From contig JACSVZ010000016.1 of the NCBI GenBank assembly GCA_014706295.1, forward strand, positions 8,227,168 to 8,291,167: DNA of 64,000 bases, written 5' to 3'. The position numbers and the translations under genes are program-made. The stretch's first letter is position 1. Every line of letters starts with the position of its first letter. Shown here one piece after another: positions 24,316 through 35,900 of this stretch. The notes under the pieces are model-generated. The model ran no database searches and had not been told where the DNA came from. It saw only the letters and a program-made list of their open reading frames with translations. The stretch is from Lycocorax pyrrhopterus obiensis (taxonomy: Eukaryota > Chordata > Aves > Passeriformes > Paradisaeidae).

Positions 24316-27220
24316 AATATACATGAAATCCAGGGAAACAAACCATGAAAAATGAAGTCTCCAGCTCAGCAAAGGGCATAAGCACAACAGGACAGGACAT
24401 CTGATCCGGCAATCTGTTCGAGAGAGAGCTACAGGCACTGACAAAACTCCCAGGTGTATGATACAAGAACCAGAATGGCCTATTAATCCCAGCCAAGGAG
24501 GTCCTGTTCGCCTGGGTATCATTTTCTTTGCACAGCCTTCAGAGCCAATTGCCAGATGTTTTTGCCGTGCACTTGGGCACTTCACACTGCGGGCACAGAG
24601 CTACGGCACCGCTGGCATGGCCACGCTGCCAAATCCTCTCGGCAGGGACAGAGTTTGTGGGTTTGGAGTGCCACGCCTAAGCAGCAGCTTTACACAGAAA
24701 AATGCTTTGCTTGTCTTCTACAGAAATATTTCAAACCAACTTGTACCTCATGCAAAAGAAATATAATTATGCTGATAACGCAGTCATTTCAAAAGCTAAA
24801 ACCTGCTTTATCAGACACCTTTTTCTAAAGAAACTAGATAGTCAAAACCATAAACCAAAAAATTACATATACAATTCATATATTAAGTTTAATAGGTACA
24901 TACATAGAAAAGTCAAAAATTAAGAATTAGCTTTTATTCTTAAAAATTATTAAGAGTTATTTTGAACTTTGCTACATAGCTGATAGATCACAACTGCTAA
25001 AAAAACCTCTTCTTAAAAATATACAGATTTGAAAATCTCACATTTCTATGCATTAATAATAATAGCTTATCTATGCAACCCTCTTCTCTGCTACAGTGGT
25101 GGTAGTGGGGGGGAATAGTTGGGGATAAGCCTGACATTTCCCACATCATGCTCACTCCTGTCTTTGACAGCGCCCTGATCTCATGTTAGCTCTGTCAACC
25201 CTGCGAGCACACAAAGCTTCCAGCCCTGCACTGAGGGGAACAGCTGGAAAATCTCATCAAGGAAAATCAGCCCCGGGACAGAACATTTGCTGCACTGGGT
25301 TTTTGTCTGAAATTAAAATAAAAATAGAAAGCTAAAAAATTCAAGGACTAGGTGAAAAAATTTGTCACTGAAAATAACCACCAAAAAAAAAAAATCCTTT
25401 CTCATTGAGAAGTCAGCACTTTCCACGAGGAATGAAAATCCCAACCTGCTCTGCTCTCTACAGGAAGATATTTGCTAGGACTGGCAGTGGCAAGCAAAGC
25501 AGCCGATGGCCACCAGCGGGAAGCATTGGGGACACTGTGCCTGCGCAGTGGCACAGGGACACGTCCCTTCCTTCCAGGCAGGAGAGCACTAAAAGCACAC
25601 ACAACTTCACGTTTAAGTGCTTTAACCAAGAGGAATGTGCTGCTGAACCGGAGACCTGGCACGGCACTGTTTGCATTTTTACTTTTAAAAAGTATTTAAA
25701 GAATAAACAGATGCCCTGGTATGATAAAGCTCCCTCTGCTCGCAAACAGCGCTGGAGCAGCCGTGTCCTTTTTGGGAGCAGCAAGCACCAACACTGCCAG
25801 CACACCGACCCAACAGCTAAGGGCATCTTTGAAACACTGCTGCCTGAGCCAAGTGTTCAGATGTTCTGCGCTCCAGAGTGTTCAGGCTGTCACTCTGCTC
25901 CATCACAGACTTCATCTAACTTTGAAAGTTTAATCACCTTTATACAAGCTGTGAGATTTAAGGGATGAGTCAACTAATCAGCTTCAAATAATTACTCAAT
26001 TAGAAAAACAAGTTGATGGATTCCCTTGAACAGAAGTAGCACAAGGAGAATCACGAAACTGACAGATTTTCAAGCAAACCTAAGACATTAAGGTGGGTTT
26101 TTTTTAATAAAAAACACAGAAAATCGTGATTTTTGTTCTTTAGCAACTGTATTTTACAGGAAAAAAAATCCCCACTGAAGTTTTATGATATACTCCAGTG
26201 AAAGCTGATTAATTGGCCTGAATCTCCACGTTAACAAGCCCTAATCCTCTTGTCAGGAGACCTGCTTACAAGCTTCTCTCCCCAGTGGTGTAAAAGCACT
26301 GATGAGAACAGAGATCTGTATCTCAAAAGCACTGTCCAGCCAGCCTGGGATTATCTCTCATCTCCTAAATCTTAACAGCTCTGTAGAAAGGCAATTAAAC
26401 CTCCAAAGTTAGATAAGTCTGTGATAGAGCACAGTATCAGCTTGAGCACTTTAAGACAGAAAGGCCCAACACAGAGCTCTGACATTACTGTTTAAAATGT
26501 CTATTGGCTCCTAACACAAGCATCAGCTCAGGGCCCTGGACTTTGCAAAGAGTGTACTTGTAATGTATTATACAGCATCTACACGTTACTCCCACTTATT
26601 TTATACAGGCTAATGAGACATTGCAAGTTGGCTGAAATAATTATTACATTAATACCCCTTAACAAATTGTCTATTGTCAAGAATTTGAGGATTGATCCTG
26701 CACTTAAATCCTTTAATGCTGTCTCTTTTGTGCAAGTGGAATTTCACTCCCCAGCAGAACCCGGCATGGCTGTAATGTTTTCTGCTACTGTTTGAACTTG
26801 TATCATGAGTGTGATGGAGCCAGGTCATACCAGCAAACTAAAAACTACAGTGTTTTTCCGGGCTTTTTTTATTCTTGCTTTAACTGTGAGCAGCCTGGAA
26901 CACAATTAAAGCTCCTATCTCCAGAGCTATAGCAAGATGTCTTAATATGGTTTAATCATCACATCCTCTCTAGATGGCTGTACGACATTATATATAAATG
27001 ACAAAAAAAAAAGGCTATTTTGGTCTCCCCAGAGAATTGCTTGACACAAAGGTTTTGGAAGATGCCTAAATATAGACAGTTCTGGTGAGATCCGGGTCCA
27101 TGCAAGATAACAACTCTGCACTATTTTTGACTGTTTAACAAAGATGCTGCGAATACAATGACTTCAAAAAAACACTGCTTTGGCTCTCCCCAGCACTAAA
27201 GAAAATAGACGAGGTGCTTA

Positions 27221-27364
27221 CAGAGTCATTTAGGTTGGGAAAAAACCAAGTCCAGCCACTAACTCTGCACTGCCAAGTCCACCACCAAATCACGTCCCTA
27301 AGTGCTACATCTACACATTTTTTAAATACCTTTGCTTCTGAGAGACTCCCATCAACACCACTGT
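27221..27364 (-). mobile_element. CR1 LINE 3'-end fragment
   Basis: The plus strand reads TCATTTAGGTTGGGA, then ACTGCCAAGTCCACCACC, then CTACATCTACACATTTTTTA. This is the reverse complement of a familiar avian CR1 3' tail, so the element is inserted in the same orientation as EPHA4. It is 5'-truncated, as CR1 copies usually are. Confidence 0.8.
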
Positions 27365-27842
27365 AAAAAACTATCAAACCTCTACTAAGTAGTACATCAA
27401 TCAAAATAGTGGCATGCAAATCACGATCCATTAAGTACTTCACACTTGATTACCCACGACACTTTAGAGAGGGCCATACATTGATGAGTTGCTTCTCTCT
27501 TCTTTGCCCTTTGCTATTTGGAGCACATGACCACTATTAGTTCATTACCAACACAAAATTTAGCACAAAGCTCAACTTCAGCAAGAAGAAAACAGCAGCT
27601 CAATTGTTTGTCGTTTTCTCCCTTAATCTGCTCAAGCTGCATGTTCCTCTGTTCTACGCAGATCACACCTTTTCAGAAGCGCTGGATTTGAGGCACATGC
27701 AGGCGCACCCTTCTTTAATTCTGGCATTCGCTACCAAAGAGGTTCTCCAGGAGGAAGAGGAAGACTCAAACCACCCAGGATTTCCCTAGGTGCCTTTTTT
27801 TCCCCCCAGCTCTCTCCAAGATGTGAAAATCAAGCTGAAGTT

Positions 27843-27980
27843 TCACAGAATGGGTAAGGTTGGGAGGGACCACAGGAGGTTCTCTACTCCAACCTCTCTG
27901 CTCAGGCAGGGTCCCGTAGAGCACATTACTCAAGATTGCGTCCAGTCCCTGAGTATCTCCAGGAAAGGGGATTTGCCCCT
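27843..27980 (-). mobile_element. CR1 LINE 3'-end fragment of a different subfamily
   Basis: The plus strand carries CACAGAATGGGTAAGGTTGG, then ACTCCAACCTCTCTGCTCAG and a stretch like the CR1 'gattgcgtccag ... tatctccag' region. This is the antisense of a CR1 3' end. Its tail differs from that at 27221-27364, so the two are separate insertions in the same orientation about 480 bp apart. Confidence 0.8.
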
Positions 27981-28435
27981 CACTGGGCTAACCTACAAAC
28001 CCTCAAACATGCCAGGAGCCATGTGGAAGCTATTTTTCCACATTTGTTCTCACTTGCAGCCTGAAGCTTCACAACGAGGCGCGATCTCACAGCTACATGG
28101 GAGACCAAGACAGGTGTAATTCCTGGCTGCGCCACAGAGGCTGAGAACAGCTTGCCTGACCTGCCTCTGGCATTCATGGACACAACTGTTTATCACGGTC
28201 TTAGAGAGGAAAAATCATTCATTTTCCTCCCAGCTGGTCCGGCCTCACCTTCTGCTCACAAACTTCCAGCTCATCTCTCTGCAGATCATGGGAGATTCCC
28301 GTGTTATGGATAACCCTCTCACAGGAATTAATGGCATGAAAAAAGCAGGGAGCAGAGGAAGAGAAGCAGGGCTGTTCCTTTGGGCCCCCTAAATTGCAGA
28401 GAGGAACTACACAGACAGCCAGAGTGTAAGCTTCA

Positions 28436-28562
28436 ATATCTCTGCCTCAGTTTTTCCACTTGGAAAGTGGCAATAAGATTCACAATAGATACATCTAAAA
28501 GCTGTTGTGAGGTTTAATTAAGCAATAGAGCTCTTGGAGATCTCCAGATAACAAGATGCCCA
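28436..28562 (+). mobile_element. MIR-type SINE relic (3' two-thirds)
   Basis: The words CTGCCTCAGTTTTTCCACTT, AAGTGGCAATAAGATTC and CTGTTGTGAGGTTTAATTAA, followed by GCTCTTGGAGATCTCC, occur in the same order as in the MIR/core-SINE consensus (CCTCAGTTTCC..., TGTTGTGAGGATTAA..., CTTTGAGATCC). It is a very old copy shared by amniotes as a class. It lies about 450 bp from a CR1 fragment. Confidence 0.7.
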
Positions 28563-31500
28563 TAAAACAAGAGGAGGTGATTATTTCTGATGACACAAAT
28601 CATGGCAACAACCTGGCTCAGCAGGGAATACCCAGGGCTGTCTCAACTCTCCTTTTACAGCCTTGATGGAGGAAGCTTGTGGAGATTGTTTACCTGCTCT
28701 TTTGCATCTCAGGCTTTGGCAGGATGTTCAAGAGGATGCAGCAAAATACCTGCATAGGCTGCGGGCTCAGGGATGTGAAATACAGCCCCTATTTAAAAAT
28801 CAAAGAGTTGGGAATCTTCTGTCAACAAGCCTTCCAATAGAGAAGAATAATTTAGCAAGAATAGCTGAAATCTCCCACCTTAGGGTGATCTGGGTGGCTG
28901 TGAGGAGAAATGCGTTTTGGCAGTTCCCACATTCTTTTGTCAAACTTCTGTTGTCTGGGAAAGAGCAGAGTGCCAGAAGCCCTTGCAGGTGAATACCTTG
29001 GCTGTTTCATGCTCATTTGATTCAGAGCAATAGCGTGTTTATCTAGATGTTTGGAAAGTTATTAATGAGATCAGAAAATCCTTTCCATGTATAAACTGTA
29101 AATCACCTTCAGCAATGCCATGTAAATTATCAAGTCAAGTGAGAACATGCCTATTTATCTGTGATAGTCTTTTATCACCAATAAATAAAAGCAAGACAGG
29201 GAATTACCTCAGGAGAAAATAGCTCTGAAGCATAGTCTGTTAGGTCACCGACAGAAACACCAGCACAGCAGAACCCCTGTGAAGTTGTGTATCGTGACAT
29301 CCTGAAGGATTTGCCACGAGTGGCACTGCACCAATCCAGAGGGAGAAGGAAAGCAGCTCTCACTGCTGACCCCGTTCAGGTGCACTCAGAACGTTTTCCA
29401 CCATTCTGGTGCATCAGCACCTGCTCTGCAGAGAGCAGATGTCTCCCCCAAGCCTGCACTCAGTGCCTCTTCATCCTCACACATCCCTGCAGAGTGAGGG
29501 AAAGGCACTGGATGTACAGAGGCTGGTTTGGAGGAGCTGCTGTCACAGCCCCAGCAAGCAAGAGATTCAGAAAAAGAAAGAGCCAGAGAGAGACCAGTTT
29601 TATGAGTGGCTGGTGGGGGTTCTGGATAAGAAGAACTCCAATTTGCACTGGACTCAGCTTTTAAATCCTCTGCTATCCTAAATTCATAAGATGTATAGTA
29701 TCTTTGTATCAGAGCTCTGCCCAACCATGTTCCAGGTCCAGACAACCCACAGATTTACAACACAGCTGCTGCTCCAGGAGTACAGGATTTGGCCCAGTTG
29801 TGCAATGGGCATATCACCTGGTAAAATTTTGAAGCAGGGGTTTTTATGGAGGCAACCATTTAATGAATACTTTAGGCCAAGTTTTTCTTCAAAAGTCCTG
29901 CAGAAAGTCTCCCTTTGTATGAGAAGGCAAATTAAACAGTATATGAAATTAAATAAAGTCCTGGGGAAAAGAAGCCCATGTCAGGCATAACCGAAAATAT
30001 TTGGGATAGCTCTCTTCTCTCCCAGCTTAGTCTTTGCCAGACAGTTCCAGGGAGGCTCTCAGCAGACACACCAGTGAGCAGTGGAAATGATGAATTATGA
30101 GAGGATGGCAGGGCTCTCTGACTTCCTCCAGGAGAAGCATCCAGAGCGTGAATCCACCTGTACCAGAGCAAAGCCACAGTAGCCTACACGGCCACTACAT
30201 GGTGGAGGTGCCTGTTGCTCCCGTGGGAGATGGAGCTCACACTCTGGGCACTGCAGGAGGCACAAACCATGGCATGATAACACAGCTTCAAGACAAGACC
30301 AGCTCCAGCACAAGGAATGAGCCCACAGCTGAGCCAACTGCTGAAGCAAATAAAGACTTCTCAGGTGACTGGGTTAATGCCAGCCAGAGACGATGAACAA
30401 ATGAGGGGTTTCTTCCCTCTCTCCCTGCAGAACCCAGGATGCCAGCCCCATCCCCAGTGGGGCTTTGCCACATTGCCCCGAGCCTCCTGCAGCCCTGGTC
30501 ACCAGAGCGGGTACCCAGAGGGCACACACAGTGCCCAGGCTGGGATACAGGTCAGGACACAGCCCAGCCCACAGAGCCTTCCCCCCGGCAACGGTGACAC
30601 ACAAGAAGGAAAGCTTCCCTTCGAATTCCTGCTGGATGTCGTACAGCTGCTAATTAGGAGAAAGTGACAAAATAAACAGAGTTTTGCTTCTAATCTGGAA
30701 AAGCATCTGTCTCCAACAAAACTACTGGCAAATAAATTCAACAATAACATTCCATTTTGGCTCAGAGGCCCCCATGGTTGACATGATAGAGCTATTTATT
30801 CAAATATCTATGTGATACATAAATTAGGGCAAGATAATAAAGAAATTAATTGTGGTAACCATGGAGCTATTCAGAAATGGCCAAAAGCACCACTGACTTC
30901 AGTCCAGGCCACAAAAATTTACTCCGGCAAAGAAATCTGGTGGCAAGGCTGGAGCCGGCGTGTGACTCACGTCCGCCCTGATCACCTCGCGCTCTTCCTG
31001 ATACGATAACTTATCAGCTCAGAGCTCTTATGAGCACTACTTATCTACTCTCACTAAACCATATCAAGACGTAATTTTGCCTCAACAATTAACAAAATGC
31101 TATCACCAACATCCCAATTGTATCTAAGATAGCTTAGGAGAGCGAGGTTTAAAAATGATCACAAGGTGATCTTGCACAAGTTAAACAAATTTACTTGGGT
31201 ATGCGAGACAATCTGTTTTCAGCATGTATTTCTCACTTTTCAAGAGATTCCAAAGTCACTCAGAGTAACCTCCACTCCTACCTTCAGCCAAGACAGAAGA
31301 CCTGAGGTAGAAATGGGGTGGTTTTTTTTTCCCTTCTTCTCTGTGCTTCTGTCAGTAGGTTCTTCCCAAAACAGAAAAAAAATACCTTGCAAAACTTCAT
31401 TGTCTTCCTGGTGTTCCTCTGGCTGTTGAGTTTCATACAGTGAGGCACCTTACAGCTACTAGGAGAATCCTCAAGAGCAGCCCCAGAGTCCACCTGTGAC

Positions 31501-32902
31501 CAGGAGAGCCTTTTCCCCTGTGCCCACCCCACAGAAGGGCTACTTGCACTCTGACTTTCACCAGCAGAACTGAGTTCCCAGAGGATTTGTTAGGTTGCCC
31601 CAGCAAGGAGTCCTTCAGAGACCATCTGCTTGAATTTGCAAGCACTTCATCACACGTTTACCAAAATTTTTATTAGACTATTAAAAAACCATAGGAGAGC
31701 CTGTACTCTCAAAAACTAATGCTCAGCTCAGCATAGTAGTTTTCCATGTTCCTCGCTTGTAATTACTTAGCACTTTCTCTTGCATGCATTCATTAAGAAA
31801 TACAAATTTAAATAAACAAACCCCGGATTTTCTAGCAGAACCAAACCATTAAATTTGTACATAATCAAAACTTGAGGCAGTTAAGCAGAACAGGAGGAAA
31901 TGTGCTGGCTGCAATGAATTAGTTATGGCGTGTCTGATGTGCCAAGTTTATTTTCTAGACATATTTTTCCTACGTGAAGGTGCAGCCAAACAGCAGCCAC
32001 TAATGGATCAGTAAATCTGCACTGTGCCAAGCAGAGCCCCCAATACATGAGATCAGCAAGCAACTGGGGGAAGAGGGGAGATGGTTTTTTTGCTGTATTT
32101 TATTCTTATGCGTTTGCTTACATTTTGTGAATTTGACACTTACAGCTATTTTTGCAGCTGTACCCAACTCATCATGGGAGATAAGCAATCTTTTATAAGA
32201 CCGTATGAATCACTTTAGTCAACATTAAGTGGATTTTGGTATTGCAAACACTTAGTGACTTTATTTGGGCATGCACCAAAGAAGCCAGGGCCAGAAGAAA
32301 GAGCAGCTGCTCTGGTATATTGAAAGGTTTCCCAGAAATGCTGTCAAGGAGCAGCTTTAGCATCCAGACACCTCAGTAGTTACCTGAACACTCACAGAGC
32401 TGCTGCTGACTCATAACCCAACTGCACTGGAAATTCTGCAACTGGGGAGCACAGGCACTGCCCCAGAGCTCCTCCGCCTTGTTACACACACAGAGCCCAT
32501 GACAAAGAGCATTTGCAATTCAAACCACTCACGGACTCAAGGTCAGAGTTTCCAAGTTTCAAGAATTCTTTGTAAGTGCCAAGTCTAAAGCATGGATAGC
32601 AACAGATTGATTTTTTTAGCATCTAAAGAATGCTAAATATACCTAAAGAAAGCAAAGATGAAGGCTATCATTAGTTCAGCTTCTTGAGGGGGACTTCCCT
32701 GTCAGTGTGTGTTAGAGACTCGTTGAACAAAATGTTTTGCAGTAAATCACATGGAAATGTGAACTCAGCAAATGCCAGAGGCAATGACAGGCGGATACGA
32801 ATGACAATCAGAAAGGCGTGTCCGGATGCTTGAGGTATGAGCCATGATAAAGTGCTTGTGAAATTTCACCTGCCCTATTGGAACAGAGGTTGTGGCCTTC
32901 AG

Positions 32903-32948
32903 AAAAAAAAAAAAAAAAAGAAGAAAAAAACCAAGGGGAAAAAAAAAA
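32903..32948. repeat. A-rich tract
   Basis: A run of 17 A followed by further A runs broken by G and C. It could be an old retroposon tail, but no recognisable body precedes it. Confidence 0.85.
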
Positions 32949-35900
32949 GCACTTGATGTGCTAATTAGAAAGTAAACTATGTCTGAACAGACATCCAAAT
33001 ATTCCAGCCTCAGCAGGGAATAACCTAGAGATTGTGGGAATTAGTCTGAATCAGACCTCACTAAATGGTCATGGCAAGCTTGGAGGAAGACAGCACAAAC
33101 CAACAGTTACTGCAAGCACCTCTTTAGTCAGAGGGAAGACTGAATTCTTTTCACATCATCATTCATTTGTACTCACGGGCTTCTAAAATAGATTTAGCAG
33201 ACCTCTGTTCACATTCTTTGAGCTGCTTTTGACTGCTTACAAAATACACGGAGCTGATAACAATCCTTGCAAATTTTGAGAAAGAAAAGCAGACAGACAC
33301 ATACATACCTTAGCTGATTAAATGTTGAACATTAACAACATCCATTACCATCACCAGCAGCCAGAGATGACTAACAAAGAGGAACATGAAATCACATTAC
33401 CGCATTCAGCAAACCTTCAGAAAATGCTACTTTTCACAGTCAAAAATAGCACACCTTACCAGCCCAGATTTCATCAGCCCATTCTGTCAGCAGTAAAAGC
33501 TGTTTTCTAGGCCATGGCATTTCCCATTAATGCAATCTGATTTGCCATTGCATTTTGAGAAAGCTAAGGTGAATGTGTGATACTGAGAGAGGACAGTCGG
33601 TAATCCAGAAATGAAAGCCTGAAACTCCTCATGTAGGGCAAGGTCAAAGAACAGCTGCCCATGGAAACCCCCACGCAGAGAGACTTGCATACCATGCTCT
33701 AACTGGTATTCCCGGGAGATTTGTACTAAGGGTATTTTAAATAAACAGCAATATACGTCTCAACAAACGATTTAAAAAATGTGGAGATAATGACTTCTCA
33801 TATGGCTTTATTACTGCTTGCATTTACAAATACGTCACCTGGGTAGTTTTATCTCCCACATTAGTTGATATTTAGGAAGTTCTGATTATTACTCATGCTG
33901 TTCGGAGTGTTATATCTGTTCCTAGCAACTGAGAGAAGAAAACAAGCCAAAATAAAACACAATGGTATTTTTGAAGCCACAGTGTAATATCTACCTGGGA
34001 TAAAATCCTGCCTGTGTGTTTCTAAGAACTGTGGTACCATAGAGAAGTAGTGATTAAAGAGCTGGTGGCAGTTTTTGATAAAGACAACTATCCCTCATAA
34101 GCTACTGGCAAACTAAACAAAAATTAACAAGCTCCATAAAGCAATTAAATTCCAAAGTGTAAAGTAGATATAATGACTCAACAGCCTGATCACTGCTCTC
34201 ATAAAACCACCCTCATAATGCATGGCCTGAGTCTCCTCACCTTGATATCACCATAAAATTAAGTAGCAAATCGAAATTCTCATCATTAGCAGGGTTTTAC
34301 TGATAGAAAAGTTGTAAGGCAGAAGCAGAGCCAAGGGCTGTGTACTAAGAAGCCTCACAAGAAACCAGATCTGTGCACCACAGGATGTCTGAGTTTGGAT
34401 CATCAGGTGTCCCTGCTGGGGCCAGAGGCCAGCTATCAGCACTGCACAGTCTGCACACTGTGTGCTGCTTTATCAACCCCGCCCTCTAAAGACAACTAAG
34501 CGGGCACTGTCACTCACATCCTAGAGGCAAAGCACATCCCTCCTGGCAGTGAGAAAAAGCCTGGAATGATTCTCCAGAGGGTTAAAAAAAACTAAACAAA
34601 ACAAACTAATAACCAGAACAACAAAAAAAATTCAACTAACCAAACAACTCCCACCCCAAACTGCAGAAGGGAACAAATACCATGTAAACCCCTAATTTCT
34701 GCATTTTAAACCTGTCTCATTACTGGGTAGACAACCCTCCTTTTTCCACTCTGCCCTCTGCACTGCCAGTAGAATACTGCTTACAAATAGATGTGATTCA
34801 GCCTTAAGAGAACATTCTCATTCTAGACTTGTACCCGGCTGAAAAGTTTCAAATATGTTGTAAGACTCAATACAATAAAACAACTGTCCTTGGTCTCCCA
34901 GATAACAAGGCTTTTTTAGTGTTTAAAATAACCAATACGCATTCCATGCATATTTAAACACATCTTTGTATTATTTCTTTATAAAGACAACTTTGGCCCT
35001 CACAAAAGAGGCTGTTCATGGTCTTAGGTAATGCAGAGTATATTAATTGGGCAATAACTCACACTTATTTTGGAATGCTAATTCGGACAGAGCCCACCTC
35101 TCACTGCACCGACTGTCACTTGCTGACTCTTTAGAGCAGTGGCAGTGAATCAGGAACTCAACAGCACATTTGTGAGGGGAATTTCAAGCATGCTTGGGTG
35201 TCACAGTATAGCTTGAGCAGTGCCTCTGAACCACCAAAGCTGATGGGTTGAGATTTAACCACGTAGGTTACGTGGTAAATGTCCTCAGCAGTTTGGGATC
35301 AGCTTTTAACTTTGGATGGACTAAAAGAGTTCAAAAATTAACTAGACACTCCCTGCCAATATCTACCACCAAGCCTCTGCCAGGAATGAAGCGGCTCTTA
35401 CTCTCTGCTTATGCAGCTCATATCAAAGTTAGCCCTCAAATTCATGATATTAAAGAGTCCATGCTACATAATAATATGGGACACCGCCTGCCTGCAGAAA
35501 ACACAAGCAGCATGTTTAAACAAATGGAACTACCCATGAAGCACAAACCTCCCCAGCTTGGTTTGGAACAGAGGAGCTCAAAGCAGCCGAGGATTTGCAT
35601 AGATGCCAGTGCACCTCATACCCTCCTGAAGCCATTCCTGAGGCTGTGCCCTGAGACATGCCTGGAGGAAGGCTGAGAAGGGAAAGTCGAGCCTGGCTCA
35701 GGCACCACCCGGCAGTACAAGCAACTGGAGGCAGCAGAGCGGTGCCCTCTGAAGCTGGAGATTGCTCAAGGAGCCCAGGGCTCCAGGATTGAATGGGGCA
35801 GCCTCGGGCTGCTTCTGCCGTGTGCTGGTTGGCACTGGCTTCTCAGGACCACAGAGCCTGCTGAGCCCTCTGTACTTGCCCTTGGGACTGCAGGGGCTGA

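Noticed and set aside
25405..25968. 187-codon plus-strand frame in intron 3
   Set aside because: It is the longest intronic frame outside GC-rich DNA, but there is no recognisable domain, no codon-bias signal by eye, and overlapping frames exist on both strands. Probably chance.
31157..31171. Inverted repeat GATCACAAGGTGATC
   Set aside because: The six-base arms with a three-base loop are too short to call a functional hairpin. Such palindromes occur by chance.
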